Assembly (NCBI GenBank): GCA_003105195.1
Contig: PQAH01000020.1
Coordinates: 1 to 53,902, forward strand
Reading direction: 5' to 3'
DNA from: Bradyrhizobiaceae bacterium
Lineage (GTDB): Bacteria > Pseudomonadota > Alphaproteobacteria > Rhizobiales > Xanthobacteraceae
Length of the DNA: 53,902 bases
Shown: in pieces, positions 35,148 to 43,643 of the stretch
How the letters are laid out: each line of letters begins with the position of its first letter
How positions within the stretch are numbered: position 1 is the stretch's first letter
Position numbers and translations under genes: made by a program
The notes under the pieces: generated by a model
Seen by the model: only the letters and a program-made list of their open reading frames with translations
What the model was told of the DNA's origin: nothing
Databases searched by the model: none

Positions 35148-36842
35148 TTATTGCGGAGCGAGCCGGGTGACATTGACCCGGACGGTGCCGTCGGCCTCCG
35201 CGATCACGCGCAAGGTGTTGCTGTCGAACTGAATGCCGGCCAGGCGCACGTCGTCGACGGTCGCCTCGAGAACGATGCCCGGCGCGTTGCGCCGGAACTC
35301 AACGACGGCCGCTTCGATATTTTCCCGGGCGTTCGCGAGCAGCGGCGCGAGATCGATGACGGCATTGTCGGCCAGGGTCTTCTGCAGATAGGGGGCGGCC
35401 GCGCGCCCCGCGAAGCCCAGGACACCGAAGGCCGCTTCCGACTCGACATCCACCGCGACGTTCTCGAAGCGAAGGACGCGCCGCTGCCGGTCGAGATCGG
35501 GACGGCCCCAGACATGCACCGTCACGTCGGCCGCAAGCCCGAACCATGTATGCGTCTCGTTCGCCTTCACGCCGAGGGACATCAGGATCCGGTCGCCCGA
35601 AGCCGCGAGCTTCACGCTCCGGACTGTCGCCTTGAGGGCGCCGCCCCCGTCGACCGGGAACGTCTTGCCTTTCAGTTGCGCCTCGATCAGTCGCGTCACC
35701 TCCGCGAAGGGAATGTCGACGGGCACATCGATGTTCACGCGCCCCTGCTCCATCGGCGCGACGATCTGGAGACGAGCCGGGAAGGGGCAGTCGGGGCGCG
35801 TCGCGGCCGGGACGACGCGGGTCTCGGCGCGGGTCCCGAGCGTGAGGGAGAGGCCGGTCTGGTCGATGCGCGGCTGCGCCGAGAGGGCTTCGACGGGACG
35901 GAATTCGAGCCACAGATGCGGAACGCCGGGCGCGCCCGCTCCGAGCGGGATCGAACGGCACATTTCGCTCCAGGCCCGGCGCGCGGACTGCTCCAGCATC
36001 GGGGTGTCGTTGAGCCGCGTCTGCAGCGTTGCCAGCTGCTGGTTGATGATCCGCTCCAGCATCGACTTGAGCTCGTTCGACGGGCTGAGCATGTTGCCCA
36101 TGATCGTCAGCGATACGTCCGAGATCGACGCCTGTGCGGTCAGATTCGGTTCGAGGCGCCATTCGGGCCGCAGATCGGGCCGCACGGTGATGGCGATGCG
36201 GCCGCTGAGGGCGGCGCTCTGCTCGCCCGAGGTCTCCTGGCCGGCGGCCGATGGCGTCCGGCCGGATTGTACCGGCGGCGCGCCGCCCGGGAAGGGGGGT
36301 GGGCCGCCAAAGCCGGGAGGCATGGGAAAGCCGGGGGGAGGCGGCGGAAAGCCCGGGGGCCCAAATCCGCCCCGTGACGCGCCGGAGCCGCGCTGGTCCG
36401 GCCTGGAGCCGGCCTGTCCGCCCATGCCGGGCGGCATCGGCAGATTCTGCAGGCCCGTGGCGCGCAGGGTCCCTTTCAGGTCGGCAGTCAGCGAAAAGCC
36501 CTCCGCTGCCGCCGTGATCACGAAGGGCTCGCGGGCAAGCGTATAGGTCAGGTCGAGACTGGCCAGCATGGGCGGAAGCGGGATTTCAGGCTTTCCGGCG
36601 AGGTCCTTCGGAATTCCCGTCTCGATCGCCTCCTGGATCGCGCTCAGCGGGATCGAGATCGGTGCGACGATGAGCGAGCTGCGCGTGACCGACGGAAGCG
36701 GAGTGACGGCCGCGAGCGTCGGGGCGCGGTCCATGTAGCTCGGGAAGAGCTGGGTCAGGCCCCAGAACAGGCCCGCGGCAATGGCCGCCACGAGAACAAC
36801 GCCGACCGCAGCGATCCGAAATGGCCGTTTCATATCCGCCAT
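35148..36842 (-). CDS. DUF4403 family membrane-anchored protein with Pro/Gly-rich insert
   Basis: 564-residue protein with one N-terminal membrane helix (about residues 8-30) and the rest probably periplasmic. The blocks SSLIVAPISIPLSAIQEAIE and the C-terminal repeats of beta-rich segments resemble DUF4403 proteins, whose role is unknown; a lipid-binding, tube-like role has been imagined for related folds but is not shown here. Residues about 135-192 are a low-complexity Pro/Gly/Phe stretch not expected in the family. ATG at 36842 is the first start; ATG three codons later has a better-spaced G-rich site. It is the first gene of the leftward cassette and is followed after 14 bases by a GNAT gene. 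Confidence 0.75.
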   Translation of the reverse strand: MADMKRPFRIAAVGVVLVAAIAAGLFWGLTQLFPSYMDRAPTLAAVTPLPSVTRSSLIVAPISIPLSAIQEAIETGIPKDLAGKPEIPLPPMLASLDLTYTLAREPFVITAAAEGFSLTADLKGTLRATGLQNLPMPPGMGGQAGSRPDQRGSGASRGGFGPPGFPPPPPGFPMPPGFGGPPPFPGGAPPVQSGRTPSAAGQETSGEQSAALSGRIAITVRPDLRPEWRLEPNLTAQASISDVSLTIMGNMLSPSNELKSMLERIINQQLATLQTRLNDTPMLEQSARRAWSEMCRSIPLGAGAPGVPHLWLEFRPVEALSAQPRIDQTGLSLTLGTRAETRVVPAATRPDCPFPARLQIVAPMEQGRVNIDVPVDIPFAEVTRLIEAQLKGKTFPVDGGGALKATVRSVKLAASGDRILMSLGVKANETHTWFGLAADVTVHVWGRPDLDRQRRVLRFENVAVDVESEAAFGVLGFAGRAAAPYLQKTLADNAVIDLAPLLANARENIEAAVVEFRRNAPGIVLEATVDDVRLAGIQFDSNTLRVIAEADGTVRVNVTRLAPQ

Positions 36843-36955
36843 CCCCCCGAGGCTGCGGCAGCGACTCTACTGGAACCTCACCGAAGCTGCCAGCGCAGAG
36901 AGGCGGCACGCGGATCCGGCTCTCTGCGCCATCTGCTCATCCGAGCTGCGTCGCG

Positions 36956-37216
36956 TCAGATCGGCGGCAGGGTCGCCTTGCAGCGCTTGCTCAGGCGATC
37001 CTTGTTCGCGGTCATGCAGGCGATAATCGCCCGATCGCTGCCGATCGAGGTGAAGCAGAGGCGCAGCACATCGCCCGTGCACGCAGCCCGCTGCCGGGCC
37101 GTCCCGACCGCGAAGCCTGCGGTCGTCTGGGATACGGTTGCGACGATCACTGCCGCCGCGAGGGCGAGGCGGCGCAACGAGGCGTGCCTCCCGGAGTTGA
37201 GTTGATCCGACATCAT
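36956..37216 (-). CDS. Small secreted Cys-rich protein
   Basis: 86-residue protein with a signal peptide (RRLALAAAVIVATVSQTTAGFA) and a mature part with four Cys in CTGDVLRLC and ACMTANKDRLSKRC. This spacing is like the short Cys-rich repeat seen in many secreted rhizobial proteins. Start ATG at 37216 or 37213; AGGAG lies just before. A perfect CRP-type site (37295-37310) is about 80 bases upstream. The frame continues upstream but is not needed. The function is unknown. Confidence 0.7.
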   Translation of the reverse strand: MMSDQLNSGRHASLRRLALAAAVIVATVSQTTAGFAVGTARQRAACTGDVLRLCFTSIGSDRAIIACMTANKDRLSKRCKATLPPI

Positions 37217-37294
37217 CCGCTCCTGTCTGAACACCGGTCGCCGGTGTGGTTGTGGCCGACGAAGGCGATCATGCCGTCGAGCGGCTGGAGCGGC

Positions 37295-37310
37295 TGTGAC
37301 CGGCGTCACA
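37295..37310 (-). promoter_or_regulatory. CRP-like site upstream of the secreted Cys-rich protein gene
   Basis: TGTGACCGGCGTCACA is a full match to TGTGA-N6-TCACA. It lies about 80 bases upstream of the start codon of the small secreted protein. The spacing is close to that of the similar palindrome upstream of the double-glycine peptide gene (74 bases). Confidence 0.45.
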
Positions 37311-37417
37311 ACCCAGTCGATCGTGCCCGCGGGACCACGCGCACGATCGCGTCGAGGATCGGCCACGCATGGCCCGTCGGGACATCGCGACGGGACATTC
37401 GGCAGCGGCGTTGCGGT

Positions 37418-38089
37418 CTACCGGCCGGCCAGCTCGGGCTGGCCGAGGGCCAGCAGGGTCTGGTTGTCGATTTCTCCCGAGGCCTTGAGACCGAACCGCT
37501 CCTGGAAGCCGCGCAGCGCGGCCCGCGTGCGCTCCGTGAGGGTGCCGCTGGACGCGCCGGGATCGAAACCCTTCTCGCGCAGCGCCAGCTGCACCTTGCG
37601 GATGTCGTCGCGATCGAGGGCGGGGACCGCGGAGACATCCACGGTGGTCACATTCACCGCGGCGGCGGCCGGCGCTGCGCCGACCGAAGCGGCCGGGCCC
37701 GAGCCGGCCCGGGAGGGGGGTGTCCGTCTTGCGGCTGCCGCGGCACGGGCGGCCTTCTGCTGCCGGATCCGCGCCTCCATCTCCTCCTTCATCATCCTGC
37801 GGCGCTCACGCACCGTGATCCGCCGGCTCTTCTGGGTTTGCCCGGCCGCCTCCCGCCGAGCGGCCGGGCCCCGGCCGGTCGCGACGGGCGCCGCTCCCGG
37901 ACGGGGACGGCAGAGGCCGCCGACGCCGCTGATCGTCGCTTGGCACTGCGCGAGCGAATTGAAGCTGCAATTGCTCCCGCCCCCTCGTTGATCCGCGCAC
38001 CAAGCGCCGCTCTGGGCCCATGCGGCGCTTGAAACGACACTCGTGGCAGCGAGCACGAGCCAGCGCAGCCGAGACAGGGGAAAGGTCAT
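37418..38089 (-). CDS. Secreted DUF3551 - peptidoglycan-binding protein
   Basis: 223-residue exported protein with a signal peptide (LRWLVLAATSVVSSAAWAQ). After it comes a DUF3551-like Cys segment (WCADQRGGGSNCSF...QCQATISGVGGLC). A basic, Lys/Arg/Ala-rich linker (about residues 80-145) leads to a C-terminal peptidoglycan-binding domain (IRKVQLALREKGFDPG...LRGFQERFGL...IDNQTLLALG). ATG at 38089 is chosen from GGAGGAG just upstream. The C-terminal domain is a close paralogue of the protein encoded divergently at 38320. It probably binds the cell wall. Confidence 0.8.
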   Translation of the reverse strand: MTFPLSRLRWLVLAATSVVSSAAWAQSGAWCADQRGGGSNCSFNSLAQCQATISGVGGLCRPRPGAAPVATGRGPAARREAAGQTQKSRRITVRERRRMMKEEMEARIRQQKAARAAAAARRTPPSRAGSGPAASVGAAPAAAAVNVTTVDVSAVPALDRDDIRKVQLALREKGFDPGASSGTLTERTRAALRGFQERFGLKASGEIDNQTLLALGQPELAGR

Positions 38090-38319
38090 GGTCTCCTCCG
38101 GGGGGCGTGTGTCGGTCGAACGACGTCCATGCGGCGCATGCCGGACCAAAAGATCCGGCCTTTCCGACATCCTCGGGCGAATTGAACACCCACTTTCCGA
38201 CATTGCCAAGCTTCACACCGCGCCTTGCCGGGGACGCCTTCCCTGGCGCCGCGTCTTGACCTAGACTTCGGTCAGCGCCGCTCGGGAGAGGATCGGCTCA
38301 TGGCCGCACGGGGGCATTC

Positions 38320-38649
38320 GTGACAGCGCTCAAAGTCGTAACCTTCGCCCTCGCGGCTATCGTGCTGGCGAGCCATCCGGCGGTCGCGCAGGCGCCTTCG
38401 CCCATTTCGCAGCTCGACATGGCGGCCGTGCCTCGGCTCGACGATGACGGCGTCAGGAGGGTGCAGGGTCTCCTCAGGCAGAAGGGTTTCGAGCCCGGGC
38501 GGCTGGACGGTATCCTCGGGCCGGTGACGCGAGGCGCGGTGCGCGCCTTCCAGGAGCGCTATGGTCTCAAGGTCGGCGAGATCGACAACCAGACGCTCTT
38601 CGCGCTGGGAGCCGCGGATCTCGCGAGTGCGACCGCCGCTTCCAACTGA
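38320..38649 (+). CDS. Small secreted peptidoglycan-binding domain protein
   Basis: 109-residue protein with a signal peptide (VVTFALAAIVLASHPAVAQA) and one peptidoglycan-binding domain (VRRVQGLLRQKGFEPG...VRAFQERYGL...IDNQTLFALG). It is nearly the same as the C-terminal domain of the divergent protein at 37418-38089, but without DUF3551 and linker. The start is GTG at 38320. It lies 40 bases before the hcrC-like gene, though a functional link to that enzyme is doubtful. Confidence 0.78.
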   Translation: MTALKVVTFALAAIVLASHPAVAQAPSPISQLDMAAVPRLDDDGVRRVQGLLRQKGFEPGRLDGILGPVTRGAVRAFQERYGLKVGEIDNQTLFALGAADLASATAASN

Positions 38650-38689
38650 CGACGGCCGCGGAGACCGATCCCGAACGAGTCGAGTCGGA

Positions 38690-39196
38690 ATGACGCGCGT
38701 TCTCGAGATCGAACTGAACGGCGAGCGTCGGGCGGACCCGATCGAGGACAACCTGCTGCTGCTCGACTACCTGCGCGAGACCGTCGGCCTGACCGGCACG
38801 AAGACCGGGTGCGACGGCGGCGAATGCGGCGCCTGCACGGTGCTGGTGGACGGGGTGCCGCGCCTGTCCTGCCTGACGCTCGCCTGCAGCCTGGTGCACC
38901 GGCGCGTCGAGACCGTGGAGGGGGCAGGTGCCGACGGCATGCTCTCGGCTGTCCAGCGCGGCTTCCACGAGAAGCTCGGCGCGCAATGCGGATACTGCAC
39001 GCCCGGATTCGTGGTTGCGGCCACTGCGCTGCTGCGCTGGAACGCGGATCCGACCGATGACGAAATTCGCGCGGCGCTCGGCAGCAACATCTGCCGCTGC
39101 ACCGGCTATGTGAAGATCATCGAGGCGGTCAGGCATGCCGCGGCGCTGCAGTCGAAGGGCGTGAGGGCGCGTGTGGCGCGGCCCGGATCCTGCTGA
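38690..39196 (+). CDS. hcrC: 4-hydroxybenzoyl-CoA reductase-type gamma subunit (2Fe-2S)
   Basis: 168-residue iron-sulfur subunit of a xanthine oxidase family enzyme. The plant-type [2Fe-2S] ligands are Cys41, 46, 49 and 61 (CDGGECGAC...C). The second cluster uses Cys100, 103, 135 and 137 (CGYC...CRC). ATG at 38690 gives the normal family start (MTRVLEIELNG). Its stop overlaps the alpha-subunit start (TGATG). The small-large-medium gene order and the medium subunit's extra cluster identify the set as 4-hydroxybenzoyl-CoA reductase-like. That enzyme removes the para hydroxyl group to give benzoyl-CoA. Confidence 0.88.
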   Translation: MTRVLEIELNGERRADPIEDNLLLLDYLRETVGLTGTKTGCDGGECGACTVLVDGVPRLSCLTLACSLVHRRVETVEGAGADGMLSAVQRGFHEKLGAQCGYCTPGFVVAATALLRWNADPTDDEIRAALGSNICRCTGYVKIIEAVRHAAALQSKGVRARVARPGSC

Positions 39197-41496
39197 TGAA
39201 CGCGCCCCTCGAGAGCGGCATCGGCGGCTACGTGCCGATGGTCGATGGACCCGAAAAGGTGTCGGGCCGGGCCAGGTACACGGCCGACCTGGCGGTCCGA
39301 CCCGGCACGCTGGTGGCGCGACTCTATCGCAGCCCCTATGCCCATGCCGAGATCCTCGAGGTCGACGTCTCGCAAGCGACCCGCCTCCCGGGGGTGCGCG
39401 CCGTCATCACGGGTGCCGACTGCGACCGCACCTTCGGCGTGCTGCCGATCGCGCGCAGCGAGCATCCGCTGGCGCGCGGCAAGGTTCGCTACCGCGGAGA
39501 GCCGGTCGCGGCCGTCGCCGCCGTGGACGATGCGACCGCCAAGGCTGCCATCGCCCTCATCCGCATGAAGGTGCGCGAACTGCCGGCTTATTTCAGCGCC
39601 GCCGAGGCGCTCGCGCCGGACGCGCTGCCGATCCACGAGCGCAAGCGCGGCAATATCGAGCGCGAGGTCAGGTTCGAGATCGGCGATGTCGCGCAGGCCT
39701 TCGCGGAGGCCGACCTGGTGCAGGAAGGGACCTATCACTGCCCCGAGGTGTGCCAAAACCAGATGGAGATGCACGCGGCACTGGTCGACTACGACGCGGA
39801 AGCCGACCGGCTGACCGTCCACGCCACGACGCAGACGCCCCATTACATCCATCTCATGATGGCGCACGTCCTCGAGCTGCCCATGTCGAAGATCCGTGTG
39901 ATCAAGCCGCATGTCGGAGGCGGCTTCGGGGCGCGCACCGAGACCTTGAACGTCGAGCTCATCGCCGCGCTGCTCGCCCGCAAGACCCGGGGCCGCGTCA
40001 GGCTCGTCGTCACGCGCGAGGAAACCTTCCTGACCCATCGTGGCCGCCCCGAAAGCCACATCCGGGTCAAGATCGGGCTGCGCCGAGATGGCCGCATCAC
40101 CGGCGTCGAGTGCGACTGCATCCAGCGCGGCGGCGCGCATTCGGGTTACGGAATCGTCACGATCCTATATGCCGGCTCGCTGCTCTACGGGCTCTATGAC
40201 CTCAAGCACGTGAACTATCACGGGGTGCGCGCCCTCACCAACACGCCGCCCTGCGGGGCGTTCCGCGGTCACGGCACCGTGAATGTGCGCTTCGCATTCG
40301 AGAGCCTCCTCGATCGGATGGCGGAGCAGCTCGGCCTCGATCCGCTCTCAGTCAGGCGTGCGAACCTCCTGGTCCCGCCGACCTTCACGGACAACGACCT
40401 GATGGTGAACTCCTACGGCCTGCCGGAGTGCATCGATTGGGTCGAGCGCCGGAGCGGCTGGCGCGAGCGGCGGGGCAGGCTCCCGCGCGGCCAGGGGCTC
40501 GGCTTCGCCTGCTCGCATTACGTGAGCGGCGCGTCCAAGGCCGTGAACCCCGGCTCGGAGCCGAACGCGACCGTGAAGGTCAGGCTCGACCACGACGGCT
40601 CGGTCGCGGTGCTCTCCGGCGCCGCCGAGATCGGCCAGGGCTCGACCACGGTCATTGCGCAGACGGTCGCGGAGGTGCTCGGCCTCGGCCTCGATCGTGT
40701 CCATGTGATCAGCGGCGACAGCGATCTCGTTCCGACGGATAACGGGTCCTATTCGTCCCGCGTCACGTTCCAGGTCGGCAATGCGGCGCTCGATGCCGCG
40801 CGGCAGCTCAAGACCATCCTGTTGAACGCGGCGGCGCGCCGGCTCGAGACGCGGGTCGAGAATGTCGAATGCCTCGGCGAGCACTACCGCGCAGGCGCGC
40901 AGGACACCGGCCTGTCCTTCGACGAGGTCGCCGCAGAGGCGCTCCGGGGGGGAACGATCGTCGTGACCGGGACCTACACGACGATCCCGGAGTCCCACGG
41001 CGGCAAGAAATACCTCGGCGCCGCGATCGGCGGCACGATGGCCTTCAGCTATTCGGCGCAGGTGGTCCAGGTCAGCGTCGACGAGGACACGGGCGTCGTG
41101 AACGTGGAGAAGGTCTGGGTCGCGCATGATTGCGGCAAGGCGCTCAACCGGCTGACCGTCGAGGGACAGGTGCAGGGCTCTGTCTGGATGGGCATGGGGC
41201 AGGCGATGAGCGAGGAGATGGGCTACCATGAGGGGCTCATGGTGGCCGCCAACATGCTCGACTACCGCGTGCCGACGATCTTTGATTCGCCCGACATCGA
41301 GGTCGGCATCGTCGAGAGCAACGACCCTCACGGGCCTTTCGGCGCCAAGGAGGCCGGGGAGGGCTCGCTGGCGGCACTCCTTCCCGCGCTTGCGAATGCG
41401 GTCCATGACGCCATCGGCATCCGCTTCGACGCCTTGCCCATGACGCCGGACCGGATTCTCGCCGCGATCGAGAAGCGCCGGCGCGGGCACGCCTGA
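39196..41496 (+). CDS. hcrA: 4-hydroxybenzoyl-CoA reductase-type alpha subunit (molybdenum)
   Basis: 766-residue molybdopterin-binding large subunit. Family blocks include GGGFGARTE, the substrate-channel segment PCGAFRGHG, AEIGQGSTTVIAQ, and the C-terminal GPFGAKEAGEGSL with the catalytic Glu. Length and gene order fit 4-hydroxybenzoyl-CoA reductase. Start and stop overlap the neighbouring subunits by TGATG on both sides, so the three genes form one translationally coupled operon. No benzoyl-CoA reductase gene or hydroxybenzoate-CoA ligase gene is in the window, so the real substrate needs confirmation. A relative acting on another aryl-CoA or N-heterocycle is the alternative. Confidence 0.87.
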   Translation: MNAPLESGIGGYVPMVDGPEKVSGRARYTADLAVRPGTLVARLYRSPYAHAEILEVDVSQATRLPGVRAVITGADCDRTFGVLPIARSEHPLARGKVRYRGEPVAAVAAVDDATAKAAIALIRMKVRELPAYFSAAEALAPDALPIHERKRGNIEREVRFEIGDVAQAFAEADLVQEGTYHCPEVCQNQMEMHAALVDYDAEADRLTVHATTQTPHYIHLMMAHVLELPMSKIRVIKPHVGGGFGARTETLNVELIAALLARKTRGRVRLVVTREETFLTHRGRPESHIRVKIGLRRDGRITGVECDCIQRGGAHSGYGIVTILYAGSLLYGLYDLKHVNYHGVRALTNTPPCGAFRGHGTVNVRFAFESLLDRMAEQLGLDPLSVRRANLLVPPTFTDNDLMVNSYGLPECIDWVERRSGWRERRGRLPRGQGLGFACSHYVSGASKAVNPGSEPNATVKVRLDHDGSVAVLSGAAEIGQGSTTVIAQTVAEVLGLGLDRVHVISGDSDLVPTDNGSYSSRVTFQVGNAALDAARQLKTILLNAAARRLETRVENVECLGEHYRAGAQDTGLSFDEVAAEALRGGTIVVTGTYTTIPESHGGKKYLGAAIGGTMAFSYSAQVVQVSVDEDTGVVNVEKVWVAHDCGKALNRLTVEGQVQGSVWMGMGQAMSEEMGYHEGLMVAANMLDYRVPTIFDSPDIEVGIVESNDPHGPFGAKEAGEGSLAALLPALANAVHDAIGIRFDALPMTPDRILAAIEKRRRGHA

Positions 41497-42524
41497 TGGA
41501 CGTCCTGCCGAACTTCTCGGTGACGCACGCAGCGTCGATCGACGACATCGTGCGGGCGCGGGCGGCCGCGCCAGACAGCCGCCTGATCGCGGGCGGGACC
41601 GATCTCATGGTCAATATCAGACGCGGGATCGTTGCGCCCTCGGTCCTGATCGACGTCTCGCAGGTCGCCGAACTGCGCACCATCCGGGCGGATGCCGACG
41701 CCATCGAGCTTGGCGCTGCGGTGACCCTGGCCGAAGTGGCCGCACATCCGGGCGTCCAGCAGCATTTCGCCTCCGTCGCCGAGGCGGCGGGCTCGATCGC
41801 CGGACCGACCCACCGGAACATGGGCACGGTCGGGGGCAATCTGTGCCTCGACACGCGCTGCATCTTCTACAATCAGAGCGAATGGTGGCGCGGTGCGATC
41901 AACCACTGCCTCAAGACCACGGGCGCCATCTGCCATGTGGCGCCGAAGAGCCGAGGCGTCTGCTTCGCGACCTTCAGCGGCGATCTCGCGCCGGCTCTCC
42001 TGGTCCACGGCGCCGAAGTGGAGGTCGGCGGACCCGCAGGACGCCGGATCTTTCCGCTGGAGCGGCTCTATATCGGCCATGCGCGCCAGGACCGGCCCTT
42101 CAGCGAAACCCTCGGCGACGGGAAGTCCTATCTCGGACTGCGACCGCGGGAATTCGTCATCGCGGTGCGGGCCGGACGCACGCCCGGCTTGATCTCGGGC
42201 TACGACAAGATCCGCATCCGCCGCTCCATCGAGTATCCGGTGGCGGGCGTCGCGGTGGCCTTGCGCCGCGACGGGCCCGCCTTCGCGGATCTGCGGATCG
42301 CGTTCACGGGCACCAATCCGAGGCCCGTCCTGCTCGCCGGGACCGAGACGCTCCGCGGCCGAAGCTTCGATGAGGAGTCGCGTGACAGGCTCGAAGCCCT
42401 GGTGCGCGACCAGGTCATGTCGATGAAGACGACCTTCACGCCCGGACATTATCGTCGCCGCGTGGCGAGCGTTCTCGCGCGACGGTCCGTCGCGCGGCTG
42501 TTCGAGCGAGGCGAAAGCGACTGA
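41496..42524 (+). CDS. hcrB: 4-hydroxybenzoyl-CoA reductase-type beta subunit (FAD, 4Fe-4S)
   Basis: 342-residue FAD-binding medium subunit. FAD motifs are LIAGGTDLMVN and the THRNMGTVGGNL region. It carries the insertion that is special to 4-hydroxybenzoyl-CoA reductase, with Cys122, 138, 146 and 156 in place to bind an additional [4Fe-4S] cluster (near CIFYNQSEWW and GAICHV). Ordinary xanthine dehydrogenase medium subunits lack it, so this is the strongest evidence for the assignment. The gene ends three bases before the stop of the convergent DHQ synthase II gene. Confidence 0.9.
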   Translation: MDVLPNFSVTHAASIDDIVRARAAAPDSRLIAGGTDLMVNIRRGIVAPSVLIDVSQVAELRTIRADADAIELGAAVTLAEVAAHPGVQQHFASVAEAAGSIAGPTHRNMGTVGGNLCLDTRCIFYNQSEWWRGAINHCLKTTGAICHVAPKSRGVCFATFSGDLAPALLVHGAEVEVGGPAGRRIFPLERLYIGHARQDRPFSETLGDGKSYLGLRPREFVIAVRAGRTPGLISGYDKIRIRRSIEYPVAGVAVALRRDGPAFADLRIAFTGTNPRPVLLAGTETLRGRSFDEESRDRLEALVRDQVMSMKTTFTPGHYRRRVASVLARRSVARLFERGESD

Positions 42525-42527
42525 CGA

Positions 42528-43643
42528 CTACTGCTCCAGGCAATATTCGTCCACCGCCATCCCGACATGGCGCGAGCGCGCCGCGGTGTAGCCGAGCACG
42601 GTGGTTCCGGAATTGAGCTCCGTGATGTTGTGCACGACGCCGCCGGGACCCAGCACGCGGACGTGCCAGTCGTTCTGCAGCATGAGCGAGGCGGTCGCCC
42701 CGTCCTGGCTTCGCGTCTTCACGAGCAGCAAGGGACGGGTCTCGATCTTGGCGCGACCGACCACCAGGGGCCGGGTGTCGCCGTTCACCCGCACGCCGGT
42801 CACGACATGGCCCTGGCGCAGTTCGCTCAGATAGTTCGTGCGCTCCGGAGACGACAGCACGTAGGAGCTGACCGCGCCGGCATTGACCCGGAACGGCCGG
42901 GTCGGCATGTAGGGAAGGGGATGGGTCTCGCTGCAGCACAGCAGGAAGGCGCCGCCGAAGGACCCGGCGAGGATCCCCTCGTCCTCATGGAAGTTCGAGC
43001 ACGTGTCGACGCATACCCGGTCCCCGGTGCCCGCATTGGAGATCTCGGTGACCACGAATTCCGTCAGCTCCAGGCGCGGCCGCTCCGGCGTGCAGAGCCG
43101 CGCTAGCGCCTCCACATCTGCGACCGAGCGTGGCGTCATGATGACGCCGTCCGGACCGGATTCCAGCACGCTCATGACGACGCCGGCCTCGTCCAGGTCC
43201 GATACGAAGGTCATGATCTTCGCGCCGCGTCGCGAGCCCGCGGCAAGCACGATCTCGAGCGGGATCTTGGTGGGATCCTTGAAACGGATGACGGTGAGGA
43301 ACCCGGCCCGCACCGCGGCGCAGGCCTCGTCCAGCCGCTCCTTGTTGTCGACGTCGATCAGGATGCCGTCCCGGTCGCCGAGCTTGAGACGCGACGCAAG
43401 CAGTTCACTGGCGTGCCCGTTGAAGGAATGGACGCTGACCTCGTTCTCCTCCCGCGCCCCGCGACGGGGAGCGGAGGCTTCGCCGAAGGTGACCCACTGG
43501 AGGCCGTTGCGCCGCGCGCCGATCGCCTGATCGGCGGCAGCATCCGTCACGATGGCTTCGATCCGGTTCTCGGCGGCGGCCGCCACGACGTCTGCGATCC
43601 TGTCGCCCTGGACGCCGCGAATATCGATCCATGCTGTCGTCAC
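42528..43643 (-). CDS. 3-dehydroquinate synthase II (archaeal/GriH type)
   Basis: 371-residue protein of the archaeal-type DHQ synthase family (MJ1249-like). It uses NAD to deaminate and cyclise the C7 aldol product to 3-dehydroquinate; the GriH relatives make 3-amino-4-hydroxybenzoate. Conserved blocks include DPTKIPLEIVLAAG, SGPDGVIMTPRS, GDRVCVDTCS, GSFGGAFLLCCSETHPLPYMPTRPFRVNAG, LSELRQGHVV and VGRAKIETRPLLLV. The start is GTG at 43643, overlapping the ADTH synthase stop (GTGA). This enzyme is unrelated to the ordinary bacterial AroB. Whether it serves aromatic amino acid or hydroxybenzoate synthesis here is unknown. Confidence 0.9.
   Translation of the reverse strand: MTTAWIDIRGVQGDRIADVVAAAAENRIEAIVTDAAADQAIGARRNGLQWVTFGEASAPRRGAREENEVSVHSFNGHASELLASRLKLGDRDGILIDVDNKERLDEACAAVRAGFLTVIRFKDPTKIPLEIVLAAGSRRGAKIMTFVSDLDEAGVVMSVLESGPDGVIMTPRSVADVEALARLCTPERPRLELTEFVVTEISNAGTGDRVCVDTCSNFHEDEGILAGSFGGAFLLCCSETHPLPYMPTRPFRVNAGAVSSYVLSSPERTNYLSELRQGHVVTGVRVNGDTRPLVVGRAKIETRPLLLVKTRSQDGATASLMLQNDWHVRVLGPGGVVHNITELNSGTTVLGYTAARSRHVGMAVDEYCLEQ

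Noticed and set aside
42525-42527. Terminator between the convergent hcrB and DHQ synthase II genes
   Set aside because: The stops are three bases apart and no hairpin with a T-run was found nearby. Transcripts may overlap, but this cannot be shown from the sequence.
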